The notes: a model not told the origin generated them from the sequence alone. DNA of 47,629 nucleotides from Achromobacter deleyi (GCF_902859705.1 NZ_CADIJO010000038.1:1-47629); one strand, 5' to 3'. Shown: positions 35,148 through 43,899, numbered from the stretch's first letter. Translations and numbers: made by a program.

Positions 35148-36158
35148 TCAGACCAGCCTGCGCGTGGCCGGATGGCGCCTGAGCAGCCAGCTGCTGGCGG
35201 CCGACAGGGCGAACACCGCCAGGGTCAGGAGCGGCACGGTCCAGGCGTCGTTGCGTCCGCCGGTAAAGGCCCCGGCGCGATGGGCCAGGTCCAGGAACAC
35301 CGGGTGGATGAGGTACACGCCGAAGGTCAGCGGCGCCAGCGCGGCCAGCCGTGGCACCCGGGGCGACGAGACGATCCATTGAAACGCTGCCAGTGACATG
35401 AACGGCACGGTCAAGCTGAAGTAGTCGTAGAAATAGGTGTCCAGCGTGCGGCCGCTGGACATCAGGTGCACGCCCAGGGCCGTGGCGGCCACGCTGGCGG
35501 CAAGCACCCAGCCGGGGCGCGGCACGCGCATTTCACCGTCGAAGATCTGGCGTCCCGCCACGAAATAGCCCAGGTAGGGCAGGAACCAGGTCAGGAAGAA
35601 GCCGGGCTGCGCGCCCAGTGCGCGGCGATACAGCGCCTCCAGGATTGCCAGCCCCAGGATGCCCACCACCCACAACGAACGCGATTGCGGCGTGCTGCGC
35701 ACGTACAGCGCGCGCACCAGGGGCGCGAACAGGTACAGGCCCACGATCATGTAGAGATACCAGAGGTGGTAGTAGGGCTCGCCCTGGGCGACCTTGCGGG
35801 GCCAGAAGGAAAAGTCCACCCGGCCGTCATCCCACCAGTCCAGGCCGCTGCGCCACAGCAGGTAGAAGAGGGTCCAGAACACCAGCGGCGCGCAGATCCG
35901 CGCCATGCGCCGGGTGTAGAAGCGGCGTGCGTCCTGCGGTTTAGAAGGGTCCAGCAGCAGTGCGCCGCTGACCATCACGAATACCGGCACGCACCAGCGG
36001 GCCGCCGAATCGTACAGGTTGGCGGCCAGCCAGGCGCCGTGGCCGTAGGCCGATGGTTCGCTGACGATCAGGGCGGCGCTGTGCAGCAGCACCACCGCGG
36101 CGGCGGCCAGCCAACGGGCGGCATCCAGTCGGGCGTAGCGGTCATCGGTCAGTGGCAT
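35148..36158 (-). CDS. Acyltransferase 3 family membrane protein
   Basis: A 336-residue integral membrane protein with about ten hydrophobic segments. It opens with RYARLDAARWLAAAAVVLLHSAAL, the R/H-containing first helix of acyltransferase-3 proteins, in which the His is essential. The segments YTRRMARICAPLVFWTLFY, PYYHLWYLYMIVGLYLFAPLV and TFGVYLIHPVFLD also fit the family (WecH, OatA without its SGNH domain). Such proteins O-acetylate surface sugars or polysaccharides. No glycan genes are nearby to name the target. The gene lies 169 bases after the Bug binding-protein gene on the same strand, and a GC hairpin lies between, so cotranscription is uncertain. Confidence 0.85.
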   Translation of the reverse strand: MPLTDDRYARLDAARWLAAAAVVLLHSAALIVSEPSAYGHGAWLAANLYDSAARWCVPVFVMVSGALLLDPSKPQDARRFYTRRMARICAPLVFWTLFYLLWRSGLDWWDDGRVDFSFWPRKVAQGEPYYHLWYLYMIVGLYLFAPLVRALYVRSTPQSRSLWVVGILGLAILEALYRRALGAQPGFFLTWFLPYLGYFVAGRQIFDGEMRVPRPGWVLAASVAATALGVHLMSSGRTLDTYFYDYFSLTVPFMSLAAFQWIVSSPRVPRLAALAPLTFGVYLIHPVFLDLAHRAGAFTGGRNDAWTVPLLTLAVFALSAASSWLLRRHPATRRLV

Positions 36159-36327
36159 CGGGCTCCCGGGCGTTGGTGTAACGGGGGCGGGCGCGGCGCC
36201 CGCCTTCGTTTTTCACCTTAGCAGCCGGGGCGGCGCGGCTTCTGTTTCCAGGCGTTAGGGCCTGTTTTTTCAGGAAACCGCGGCCCGTCTTCAGAAGATC
36301 GCGCGGACAGCCTTGTCGCGGTCCGGC

Positions 36328-37299
36328 TTACTGCAGCACGATGTTGGCGTGCTTGATCAGTTGCGACACGATCGGCTGTTCGGTCTTGACCTGCTTGTCC
36401 AGCTCGGCGGCGGTGCCGGAACGCGGATCGATGCCCATGTCCAGCAGGCGCTTGCGTACCGCTTCGTCCTTCAGGGTCTCGGCCAGCGCCGTCTGCAGCT
36501 TGTCCAGCACCGGCGCGGGCGTGCCCTTCGGGGCCACGAAACTGAACCAGGCCGTCATGTCGAAGGCCGGGTAGCCCTGTTCGGCCAGCGTCGCCAGGTT
36601 GGGTTCGGTGGCCAGGCGGGTGGCGCTGGTGATGCCGAACACCTTGACCTTGCCGGCCTCGGCCTGCGGCATGCCAGTGGCGACCATGTCGAAGAACAGG
36701 TCCACGTCGCCGCTGATCAGGGCCGGCAGCGCCTGGGTCGCACCCTTGAACGGCACGTGCAGGATGTCGATGCCCGCGCGTTCCTTGAACAGCTCGCCCG
36801 CCAGGTGCGACGAGGTGCCGGCGCCGAACGTGGCGAAGGTCAGCTTGCCCGGGTTCTGCTTGGCATAGGCCACGATGTCCTGGGTGCTGTTGAACGGCCG
36901 CTTGGGGCTGGACAGCAGCACCAGCGGGCCGATGCCCACCATGCCGATGGGCGCGAAGCCATCGGGATCGTAGGGCAGTTCTTTATACAGATAGCGGTTG
37001 GTCACCAGCGTGGAGTTGGTGGCCATCAGGATGGTGTAGCCGTCCGGCTGTTCGCGCGACACGAAGGCGGCGCCGATCGAGGTGCCGGCGCCGGCCTTGT
37101 TCTCGACGATCATCGGCTGGCCCAGCGTCTTGGCCATGCGTTCGGCCAGCACGCGGGTCAGCACGTCGGTGGCGCCGCCGGCCGGGAAGGGCGACACGAC
37201 CTTGATGGGGCGCGACGGATAGGTGTCGGCCTGGGCGCTGCCCAGGGCGGCCACGCCGAGCAGCAGGGCGGCCAGGAATTTGTAGCGTTTGCGAATCAT
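36328..37299 (-). CDS. Bug/TctC-family periplasmic binding protein (second)
   Basis: A 323-residue orphan Bug receptor. MIRKRYKFLAALLLGVAALGSAQA is a signal peptide. The mature protein shows the Bug motifs YPSRPIKVVSPFPAGGATDVLTR, VENKAGAGTSIGAAFVSREQPDGYTI and VPFKGATQALPALISGDVDLFFD. It is about as similar in pattern to the first Bug protein at 11335 as expected for separate family members. No TctAB genes or catabolic genes accompany it. It is divergent from an IclR regulator, with 89 bases between, and probably regulated by it. The ligand is unknown, likely a carboxylate. Confidence 0.92.
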   Translation of the reverse strand: MIRKRYKFLAALLLGVAALGSAQADTYPSRPIKVVSPFPAGGATDVLTRVLAERMAKTLGQPMIVENKAGAGTSIGAAFVSREQPDGYTILMATNSTLVTNRYLYKELPYDPDGFAPIGMVGIGPLVLLSSPKRPFNSTQDIVAYAKQNPGKLTFATFGAGTSSHLAGELFKERAGIDILHVPFKGATQALPALISGDVDLFFDMVATGMPQAEAGKVKVFGITSATRLATEPNLATLAEQGYPAFDMTAWFSFVAPKGTPAPVLDKLQTALAETLKDEAVRKRLLDMGIDPRSGTAAELDKQVKTEQPIVSQLIKHANIVLQ

Positions 37300-37325
37300 G
37301 TTTTCCCCTTGAAATCGCTATTAAT

Positions 37326-37342
37326 ATTCCGTATATTGGAAT
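37326..37342. promoter_or_regulatory. IclR-type palindrome between Bug and iclR-like genes
   Basis: ATTCC (37326-37330) and GGAAT (37338-37342) form an inverted repeat with seven bases between, in the AT-rich 89-base divergent region. IclR-family sites are short palindromes of this kind, often with GGAA/TTCC cores. Confidence 0.5.
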
Positions 37343-37388
37343 TTAGTTTTGTCATTCGAAATAAACTATAAAAACGAAGCGAATAGAA

Positions 37389-38243
37389 ATGCAATCTTTT
37401 TCTGACCCCAAGCGCATTCCCCATCCCGCCGCCAAGCCCGATCAGAAGCTGGAATTGAGCGCCCCCGCCCGCCGCAAGCGGGCCGGCGCCGTGGGCGAAG
37501 GGCCGGTGTCGCCCGACTTCATCACCGCGCTGGCGCGTGGCCTGGAAGTCCTGCGTTGCTTTCGGCCCGGCGTGGCCGCGCTGGGCAACCTGGACCTGGC
37601 GCGCCTGACCGGCCTGCCCAAGCCCACCATCAGCCGCATCACCTACACCCTCACCGAGCTGGGCTACCTGCGCTACCACCCGGACACCGGCAAGTATTCG
37701 CCTGGCTATGGCGTGCTGGCCCTGGGCTTTGGCCTCCTGGCCGGGCTGGAAGTGCGCGAACTGGCCAAGGCGTCCATGACCGACCTGGCGCGGGAAACGG
37801 GCGGTGCGGTCGCGCTGGGCGCGTTCGACGGCGACGCCATGACCTACGTCGAGGCCATCCACGGCTCGTCCGCCCTGTATCTGCGGCTGCCGGTGGGCTA
37901 CCGCGCCAGCCTGGACAGCGCCATGGGCCGGGCCTACCTGGCCAGCCTGCCGCCCGCTGCCTGCGCCGACGTGCTGGATCGCCTGGGCGCGGCCGCGCCC
38001 GCGGCGGCCGCGATCGAACGCGCGCGCATCGAACTGGCCGACACCGGCTGCTGCTTTGCCATTGGCGAATGGCAGTCCGGCATCAATGCCGTCGCCGTGC
38101 CGTTCACGTCCGTCACGGGCGAGGGCGTGTTCGTCATGAGCTGCGGCGGCCCCGCGGGCCTCTTGCCCGAAGCCGGTCTGCGCACGCAGGTGGCGCCCGC
38201 ATTGCGTGCCGCCATCGCGGGGCTGGCGGGGTCGTCCGACTGA
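37389..38243 (+). CDS. IclR-family transcriptional regulator
   Basis: A 284-residue regulator. A basic, Pro/Ala-rich N-terminal segment of about 40 residues precedes the IclR winged helix-turn-helix (about 42-105: FITALARGLEVLRCFRPG... LARLTGLPKPTISRITYTLTELGYL). The effector-binding domain runs from about 120 to 280 (SALYLRLPVGYRASLDSAMGRAYLA, GINAVAVPF). It is divergent from the Bug binding protein and is the best candidate for its control. ATG 37389 has little ribosome-site sequence, but the upstream AT-rich spacer supports it as the start. Confidence 0.9.
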   Translation: MQSFSDPKRIPHPAAKPDQKLELSAPARRKRAGAVGEGPVSPDFITALARGLEVLRCFRPGVAALGNLDLARLTGLPKPTISRITYTLTELGYLRYHPDTGKYSPGYGVLALGFGLLAGLEVRELAKASMTDLARETGGAVALGAFDGDAMTYVEAIHGSSALYLRLPVGYRASLDSAMGRAYLASLPPAACADVLDRLGAAAPAAAAIERARIELADTGCCFAIGEWQSGINAVAVPFTSVTGEGVFVMSCGGPAGLLPEAGLRTQVAPALRAAIAGLAGSSD

Positions 38244-38325
38244 GCAGCACGGCGCGTCGGGGCGTGGTCCTGGTATCTCGTACAATTCACGGATTGATCC
38301 ACCCCTAGCGCCCTCGGAGACCCGT

Positions 38326-38592
38326 TTGGCCAAACCCACACAAGCCGATCCGCAGACCGGCGACCGTCCCTTGCCCCAGGATTTCGAAACGGCGCTGGCC
38401 GAACTGGAATCGCTGGTCGCGGCCATGGAAGACGGCTCGTTGCCGCTTGAGCAATCGCTGACCGCCTACCGGCGTGGCGTAGCGCTGACGCGGGTCTGCC
38501 AGGACCGCTTGGCCCAGGCTGAACAGCAGGTCAAGGTTCTGGAAGGCGATTTGCTGCGCCCCCTGGACCCGGCGGCGCTGGATGACGAATAA
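38326..38592 (+). CDS. xseB: Exodeoxyribonuclease VII small subunit
   Basis: An 88-residue small subunit that assembles in several copies on XseA to form the nuclease degrading single-stranded DNA. DFETALAELESLVAAMEDGSLPLEQSLTAYRRGVALTRVCQDRL is the family core of two helices. The start is TTG 38326, behind GGAG (38316-38319); there is no ATG in a sensible place, and the open frame upstream lies over the regulator end. A TACAAT (38281-38286) may be the -10 box. It overlaps ispA by 11 bases, the standard xseB-ispA-dxs order in proteobacteria. Confidence 0.92.
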   Translation: MAKPTQADPQTGDRPLPQDFETALAELESLVAAMEDGSLPLEQSLTAYRRGVALTRVCQDRLAQAEQQVKVLEGDLLRPLDPAALDDE

Positions 38593-39511
38593 GAATCGGA
38601 TGAAGCAAACTCAACTCGCTTTCCCCGAGTGGTTGCAAGGTCGTGTGCGGCACATCGAAGACGTGCTCGACGATCTGCTGCCGCCCGCCGACGCCATGCC
38701 CGCCCGCCTGCACGAAGCCATGCGCTACGCCGTCCTGGGCGGCGGCAAGCGGGTGCGCGCCGCGCTGGTCTACGCCGCAGGCCAGGCCTGCCCCGTCAGC
38801 GGCAGCGTGCTGGCCGTCGAGGCCTCGCTGGACCGCGCCGCGGCCGCGGTCGAACTGATCCACGCCTATTCCCTGGTGCACGACGACTTGCCCTGCATGG
38901 ACGACGACGTCCTGCGCCGCGGCCGTCCCACCACCCATGTGCAATTCGACGAAGCCACCGCCATGCTGGCCGGCGACGCCTTGCAGCCCCTGGCCTTCGA
39001 CCTGCTGGCGTCCATGCCGATCGCGCCCGCGCTGATCGTGCAGGCCACCCAGTCGCTGGCGCGCGCCGCGGGCAGCCAGGGCATGGCCGGCGGCCAGGCC
39101 ATTGATCTTTTCAGCGTCGGCCGCGCGCTCTCGCGCGACGAACTGCAGACCATGCACGGCCTGAAGACCGGCGCCTTGCTGGCCTGCAGCGTGGCGCTGG
39201 GCGGCATCGTGGCGGGCGCCAGCTCGGCCTCGCGCCAGGCGCTGGACGTCTATGCGCAGGCCATGGGCCTGGCCTTCCAGGTGGTGGACGACATTCTTGA
39301 CGTCACGGCCGATTCCGCCAGCCTGGGCAAGACCCCGGGCAAGGACGCGGCCGAAAACAAGCCCACCTACGTGTCGCTGCTGGGCCTGGACGAGGCCCGC
39401 GTCTTCGCTGGCGAACTGCGCGAGACCGCGCTGGCCGCGCTCGAACCGCTGGGCGATGCCGGCGCGCGCCTGGCCCAGCTGGCAGATTTCATCGTCCTTC
39501 GAGACCGCTGA
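38582..39511 (+). CDS. ispA: Farnesyl diphosphate synthase
   Basis: A 309-residue prenyltransferase making farnesyl diphosphate from isopentenyl and dimethylallyl diphosphates. The first Asp-rich motif is VHDDLPCMDDDVLRRG and the second is VVDDILDVT; both bind Mg-diphosphate. GGGKRVRAALVYAAG and KTGALLACSVALGG also fit. ATG 38582 overlaps the end of xseB, which favours coupled translation. ATG 38600 (MKQTQLAF) is the alternative and neither has a strong ribosome site. It lies 53 bases before dxs, so isoprenoid entry and chain elongation are made together. Confidence 0.94.
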   Translation: MTNKNRMKQTQLAFPEWLQGRVRHIEDVLDDLLPPADAMPARLHEAMRYAVLGGGKRVRAALVYAAGQACPVSGSVLAVEASLDRAAAAVELIHAYSLVHDDLPCMDDDVLRRGRPTTHVQFDEATAMLAGDALQPLAFDLLASMPIAPALIVQATQSLARAAGSQGMAGGQAIDLFSVGRALSRDELQTMHGLKTGALLACSVALGGIVAGASSASRQALDVYAQAMGLAFQVVDDILDVTADSASLGKTPGKDAAENKPTYVSLLGLDEARVFAGELRETALAALEPLGDAGARLAQLADFIVLRDR

Positions 39512-39564
39512 ACCGTGATCCGTCCGGGCTGGCTGCAGGCCGGGCAAACGAACCCCATACAAGC

Positions 39565-41427
39565 ATGACGACAGATTTATTGGACCGCATTCAATCCCCG
39601 GCAGACCTCAAGCGCCTGGATCGTCGCGAGCTCAAGCGGCTGGCCGACGAGTTGCGCGGCTTCGTGCTGGAGTCGGTCTCCAAGACCGGCGGCCACCTGT
39701 CGTCGAACCTGGGCACCGTGGAACTCACGCTGGCGCTGCACCAGGTCTTCGACACGCCGCATGACCGCATCGTCTGGGACGTGGGCCATCAGTCCTACCC
39801 GCACAAGATCCTGACCGGCCGCCGCGGCGGCATGGCCAATCTGCGCCAGCAGGGCGGCATTTCGGGCTTTCCCAAGCGCAGCGAATCCGAGTACGACGCC
39901 TTCGGCACGGCGCATTCGTCCACCTCGATCTCGGCGGCGCTGGGCATGGCGGTGGCCTCGCGCAACGCGGGCGTGCAACGCCAGCACATCGCCGTCATCG
40001 GCGACGGCGCCATGTCGGCGGGCATGGCCTTCGAAGCCATGAACAACGCCGGCGTCACGCCCAACATCAACCTGCTGGTGATCCTGAACGACAACGACAT
40101 GTCGATCTCGCCGCCGGTGGGGGCGCTGAACCGCTACCTGGCCCGCCTGATGTCCGGCCGTTTCTACGCGGCCGCCAAGAACGTCGGCCGCGCCGTGCTG
40201 CAGCACGTGCCGCCGGTGCTGGAACTGGCGCGACGCTTCGAAGAACACGCCAAAGGCATGGTCACGCCCGCCACGCTGTTCGAGGAATTCGGCTTCAACT
40301 ACGTCGGTCCCATCGATGGCCACGACCTGGATGCGCTGGTTCCCACGTTGCAGAACCTGAAGGCGCTGCAAGGCTTGCAGTTCCTGCACGTGGTCACCAA
40401 GAAAGGGCAGGGCTACAAGCTGGCCGAAGCCGATCCGGTGCTGTATCACGGCCCGGGCAAGTTCGATCCGGCCGTCGGTATCCAGCAGTCGAAGGCGCCG
40501 GGCAAGCGCACGTTCACCCAGGTGTTCGGCACCTGGCTGTGCGACATGGCCGAACAGGACTCCCGCCTGGTCGCCGTCACCCCCGCCATGCGCGAGGGCA
40601 GCGGCCTGGTCGAATTCGAAAAGCGCTTCCCCTTGCGCTACTTCGATGTCGGCATCGCCGAGCAGCATGCCGTGACCTTCGCCGCCGGCATCGCCTGCGA
40701 AGCGCAAAAGCCCGTGGTGGCCATCTATTCCACCTTCATGCAGCGCGGCTACGACCAGTTCATCCACGACGTCGCCTTGCAGAACCTGGACGTCACGTTC
40801 GCGCTGGACCGCGCCGGCATCGTCGGCGCCGACGGCGCCACGCATGCGGGCAACTACGACACCGCCTTCCTGCGCTGCGTGCCCAACATGGTGGTCGCGA
40901 CCCCGTCCGACGAGGCCGAGACCCGCCTGCTGCTGTCCACCTGTTATCAGTACCCCGGCCCGGCATCGGTGCGCTATCCGCGTGGCGCGGGTTGCGGTGC
41001 CGCCGAAGCGCCCGGCCTGGACACGGTCGAGGTCGGCCGCGGCGTGGTGCGCCGCGAAGGCCGCAAGATCGCCATCCTGGGTTTCGGCACCCTGGTGCAG
41101 CCCGCGCTGGCCGCCGCTGAAAAGTTGGATGCCACGGTGGCCGACATGCGCTTCGTCAAGCCCATCGACCGAGCCCTGATCCTGGACCTGGCCAGCCGCC
41201 ACGACGCGCTGGTCACGATCGAAGACGCCTCGGTCATGGGCGGGGCCGGCAGCGCCGTGCTGGAAGTGCTCAGCGCCGAAGGCGTGCTGATTCCTGTCCT
41301 GCAACTGGGCTTCCCGGACGAATTCATCGACCACGGCGACCAGATGGCGCTCCTGGCCGGTATCGGCCTGGATGCCGCGGGCATCGAGCAATCGATCCGC
41401 GCCCGTTACGCCGCGCTGTTGGGCTGA
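39565..41427 (+). CDS. dxs: 1-deoxy-D-xylulose-5-phosphate synthase
   Basis: A 620-residue thiamine diphosphate enzyme joining pyruvate and glyceraldehyde 3-phosphate, the first step of the methylerythritol phosphate pathway. The conserved His near residue 75 (WDVGHQSYPHK), the cofactor motif GDGAMSAGMAFEAMNNAG (146-163) and DVGIAEQHAVTFAAG with its catalytic Glu are intact. Length is as in E. coli Dxs (620). It is third of the xseB-ispA-dxs operon. A 187-base gap then separates it from folE2. Confidence 0.97.
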   Translation: MTTDLLDRIQSPADLKRLDRRELKRLADELRGFVLESVSKTGGHLSSNLGTVELTLALHQVFDTPHDRIVWDVGHQSYPHKILTGRRGGMANLRQQGGISGFPKRSESEYDAFGTAHSSTSISAALGMAVASRNAGVQRQHIAVIGDGAMSAGMAFEAMNNAGVTPNINLLVILNDNDMSISPPVGALNRYLARLMSGRFYAAAKNVGRAVLQHVPPVLELARRFEEHAKGMVTPATLFEEFGFNYVGPIDGHDLDALVPTLQNLKALQGLQFLHVVTKKGQGYKLAEADPVLYHGPGKFDPAVGIQQSKAPGKRTFTQVFGTWLCDMAEQDSRLVAVTPAMREGSGLVEFEKRFPLRYFDVGIAEQHAVTFAAGIACEAQKPVVAIYSTFMQRGYDQFIHDVALQNLDVTFALDRAGIVGADGATHAGNYDTAFLRCVPNMVVATPSDEAETRLLLSTCYQYPGPASVRYPRGAGCGAAEAPGLDTVEVGRGVVRREGRKIAILGFGTLVQPALAAAEKLDATVADMRFVKPIDRALILDLASRHDALVTIEDASVMGGAGSAVLEVLSAEGVLIPVLQLGFPDEFIDHGDQMALLAGIGLDAAGIEQSIRARYAALLG

Positions 41428-41564
41428 CATCCGTCGGGCGGGTCCACGCCGTATTTGGCCCGCCTGGCGAAACACTGTGTTCCGGCCCCGTCGGCCTACG
41501 AATGAAAGGGTTTTCCCTGGCGCTCGTTGGACTTTGGGCGATAATGGGCCCCTCTTAAAGATTA

Positions 41565-41600
41565 CTGGGTCTGCGTGCTTACGCCACGCTCGTTGCCCAG
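41565..41600 (+). other. Two-part hairpin in the folE2 leader
   Basis: CTGGG (41565-41569) pairs with CCCAG (41596-41600), and inside it GCGTG (41573-41577) pairs with CACGC (41585-41589). It ends 14 bases before the folE2 ATG. It may only be incidental structure. A GATAAT at 41540-41545 may be a -10 box upstream. Confidence 0.3.
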
Positions 41601-41614
41601 ACAGGTAAGCCGAC

Positions 41615-42412
41615 ATGAATTCTCCGATCGACCCCGCCATCGTGATGCCCGACGTCCAGAGCTCGGCGGACACGCGGCACATCCCGATCCAGCGCGTGGG
41701 TATCCGTGGCGTGCGCCATCCCATGCTCATCGAGAACGCCGACGGTTCGCCCCAGGGCACCGTGGCCAACTGGACCCTGACGGTGGCGCTGCCGCCCGAA
41801 GAAAAAGGGACGCACATGTCCCGCTTCGTGGCCCTGCTCGAAAAGTACCGCAGCACCCCCATGACGCCGACGCTGTTCCGCGCCATGGCTGCCGACATGC
41901 TGCCGCTGCTGCACGCCGAACGCGGCGACATCACGGCCGCTTTCCCGTACTTCATCAACAAGTCCGCCCCGATCTCCGGTGTGCAAAGCCTGCTGGACTA
42001 CGAAGTCCAGTGGATCGCACGCGCCCAGGGCGACCAGGTCGAATTCGAACTGGTCGTGCAGGTGCCGGTGACCAGCCTGTGCCCGTGTTCCAAGGCCATT
42101 TCCGAGTACGGCGCGCACAACCAGCGTTCGCACGTCACGGTCTCGGCCATCCTGGAATCCGACATCAGCATGGACGGCGTCATCCGCCTGATCGAAGACG
42201 AAGGCTCGTGTGAGCTCTGGGGCCTGCTCAAGCGCCCCGACGAGAAATACGTCACCGAACGCGCCTACGACAACCCCAAGTTCGTCGAAGACCTGGTGCG
42301 CGACGTGGCGGCTCGCCTGAATGCCCACCCCGGCATCGCCCGCTACCGCGTCGAGGCCGAGAACTTCGAATCGATCCACAACCACTCGGCTTACGCCGTC
42401 GTGGAAGGCTGA
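41615..42412 (+). CDS. folE2: GTP cyclohydrolase I type FolE2
   Basis: A 265-residue GTP cyclohydrolase IB, the first enzyme of folate synthesis, unrelated in length to the 220-residue zinc-bound FolE. The N-terminal segment TRHIPIQRVGIRGVRHPM and the active-site block VPVTSLCPCSKAISEYGAHNQRSHV, with its conserved Cys and His, are diagnostic. FolE2 works with various metals and is often made when zinc is scarce. I see no Zur-like palindrome before this gene, so it may be the only, constitutive, form. It is followed by a DUF817 gene 8 bases on. Confidence 0.95.
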   Translation: MNSPIDPAIVMPDVQSSADTRHIPIQRVGIRGVRHPMLIENADGSPQGTVANWTLTVALPPEEKGTHMSRFVALLEKYRSTPMTPTLFRAMAADMLPLLHAERGDITAAFPYFINKSAPISGVQSLLDYEVQWIARAQGDQVEFELVVQVPVTSLCPCSKAISEYGAHNQRSHVTVSAILESDISMDGVIRLIEDEGSCELWGLLKRPDEKYVTERAYDNPKFVEDLVRDVAARLNAHPGIARYRVEAENFESIHNHSAYAVVEG

Positions 42413-42420
42413 GCCCTGCC

Positions 42421-43344
42421 GTGAGTCATCCGGCGGCCACCGACTGGCCGCTCATCGCGAGACTGGCGGATTGGGAAGCGCGGCTGGCCGGAAATCTGGC
42501 CGGCCGCGGCCGTTTTGGCCTGGCCCTATATGAGTTCTTCCGCTTCGGTGTGAAGCAGGCCTGGGCCTGCCTGTTCGGCGGCCTGATGTGCGCCTTGCTG
42601 CTGGCCACGCACTGGTGGTATCCGCAGAACGCCTGGCTCGCCCGCTACGATTTCCTGACCTTGGCCGCGCTGGGCATCCAGGCTGCGCTCTTGGCCCTGC
42701 GCATGGAAACCTGGAGCGAAGCCAAGGTCATCCTGATGTTCCATGTGGTGGGCACCGGCATGGAACTGTTCAAGACGGCGGCGGGGTCCTGGATCTACCC
42801 CGAGGCCAGCGTGCTGCGCATCGGCGGCGTGCCGCTATTCACCGGTTTCATGTATGCGGCGGTCGGCAGCTACCTGGCACGCGTCTGGCGCCTGTTCGAC
42901 TTTCGCTTCCGGGCCCATCCGCCGCTGGCCGCCACGGTGGTGCTGTCGGTGCTGATCTATGTGAATTTCTTCTCGCACCATTTTGTCCCTGATTTTCGAC
43001 TGGCGCTGTTCGGCCTGACCGCGGTGCTGTTCGCGCGCACCTGGGTGTATTTCCGCATCTGGCGCGACTATCGGCGCATGCCGCTCTTGCTGGGTTTTGT
43101 GCTGGTGGCGCTGTTCATCTGGTTCGCCGAGAACATCGGCACCTTTGCCAACGCGTGGCGCTATCCCAGCCAGGCCCAGGTCTGGCAGATGGTGTCCATC
43201 GCCAAGCTCGGGTCCTGGTTCCTGCTCATGATCATCAGCTACGTGATGGTCAGTCTCGTCAGCCGGCCCCAAGCCATCGGCGTTGCGGATGCGCCGCAAC
43301 CGGTGGGGCAGGGCGGGCCGAATAACGCGTCCCCCATTTCTTGA
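42421..43344 (+). CDS. DUF817 family membrane protein
   Basis: A 307-residue inner-membrane protein of unknown function. About eight hydrophobic segments are visible (near 43-60, 77-92, 103-115, 139-155, 168-185, 191-210, 220-240 and 257-283). Charged and His-rich spots between helices, FHVVGTGMELFKTAAGSWIYPE and FFSHHFVPDFR, look like functional sites. The start is GTG 42421, eight bases after folE2, with no clear ribosome site, so it is likely coupled to folE2 translation. DUF817 has no settled biochemical role. The close link with folE2 is the only hint and does not prove a folate function. Confidence 0.8.
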   Translation: MSHPAATDWPLIARLADWEARLAGNLAGRGRFGLALYEFFRFGVKQAWACLFGGLMCALLLATHWWYPQNAWLARYDFLTLAALGIQAALLALRMETWSEAKVILMFHVVGTGMELFKTAAGSWIYPEASVLRIGGVPLFTGFMYAAVGSYLARVWRLFDFRFRAHPPLAATVVLSVLIYVNFFSHHFVPDFRLALFGLTAVLFARTWVYFRIWRDYRRMPLLLGFVLVALFIWFAENIGTFANAWRYPSQAQVWQMVSIAKLGSWFLLMIISYVMVSLVSRPQAIGVADAPQPVGQGGPNNASPIS

Positions 43345-43356
43345 CCCGGCTGCGGC

Positions 43357-43385
43357 TTGCATCGACAGGCCCGATCGGTGATAAT
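43357..43385 (+). promoter_or_regulatory. Candidate rpsF operon promoter
   Basis: TTGCAT (43357-43362) and GATAAT (43380-43385) are separated by 17 bases. The -10 box matches five of six bases. It starts just after the DUF817 stop and would give a leader of about 130 bases before rpsF. Confidence 0.6.
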
Positions 43386-43435
43386 CGAGAGCTTTCTTGC
43401 TCGACCACCCATGCTTTTTGGGTAGCGGGCTGCCC

Positions 43436-43499
43436 CTTGCAAGCCAAGTCTGAAGCAAAAGACCAGTGATAGAGAAAGCACTGGAAAACGGCCTGCAAG
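43436..43499 (+). other. Structured rpsF leader, three-way-junction-like
   Basis: CTTGCAAGCC (43436-43445) pairs with GGCCTGCAAG (43490-43499), ten pairs with one A-C mismatch. Inside are GTCT/AGAC (43448-43451 with 43460-43463) and CAGTG/CACTG (43464-43468 with 43479-43483). The closing helix ends nine bases before the ribosome site AAGGAG (43508-43513). rpsF leaders in many bacteria bind the S6:S18 complex for feedback. The CCG element of that known motif is not obvious here, so this may be a different fold for the same job. Confidence 0.5.
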
Positions 43500-43521
43500 A
43501 CATCCTCAAGGAGTTTTACTC

Positions 43522-43896
43522 ATGCGTCACTACGAAGTAGTGTTTATCGTTCACCCCGACCAAAGCGAGCAAGTGCCCGCCATGGTCGAGCGTTACCAAG
43601 CGCTGGTCACGGGCCAAGGCGGCTCGGTTCACCGCCTGGAAGACTGGGGTCGCCGTCAACTGGCCTACCCGATCCAGAAGCTCGTCAAGGCTCACTACGT
43701 CTGCCTGAACATCGAGTGCGGCCAAGCCACGCTGGATGAGCTGGAACACTCGTTCCGCTACAACGACGCCGTGCTGCGCCACCTGGTCATCAAGACCAAG
43801 AAGGCCCAGACCACTCCCTCGATCATGATGAAGTCGGTCGAGCGTGAAGAAGCCCGCAAGGCTTCGGCGGAAGCTGTCGCGGCTCAGGCCGAGTAA
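43522..43896 (+). CDS. rpsF: 30S ribosomal protein S6
   Basis: A 124-residue S6, which binds S18 on the platform of the small subunit. MRHYEVVFIVHPDQSEQVPAMVERY and GRRQLAYPIQKLVKAHYVCLNIEC are characteristic. The C-terminal tail after residue 100 is Ala/Glu/Lys-rich, as in betaproteobacteria. ATG 43522 lies eight bases after AAGGAG. It is first of rpsF-priB-rpsR-rplI and follows a folded leader that probably mediates autoregulation. Confidence 0.97.
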   Translation: MRHYEVVFIVHPDQSEQVPAMVERYQALVTGQGGSVHRLEDWGRRQLAYPIQKLVKAHYVCLNIECGQATLDELEHSFRYNDAVLRHLVIKTKKAQTTPSIMMKSVEREEARKASAEAVAAQAE

Positions 43897-43899
43897 GCA

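Noticed and set aside
41565..41600. Tetrahydrofolate riboswitch before folE2
   Set aside because: The hairpin is too short and does not show the features I know of THF riboswitches, which are described in other bacterial groups.
39577..41961. Open minus-strand frame of 794 codons across dxs and folE2
   Set aside because: Antisense shadow of dxs and folE2, no domain visible.
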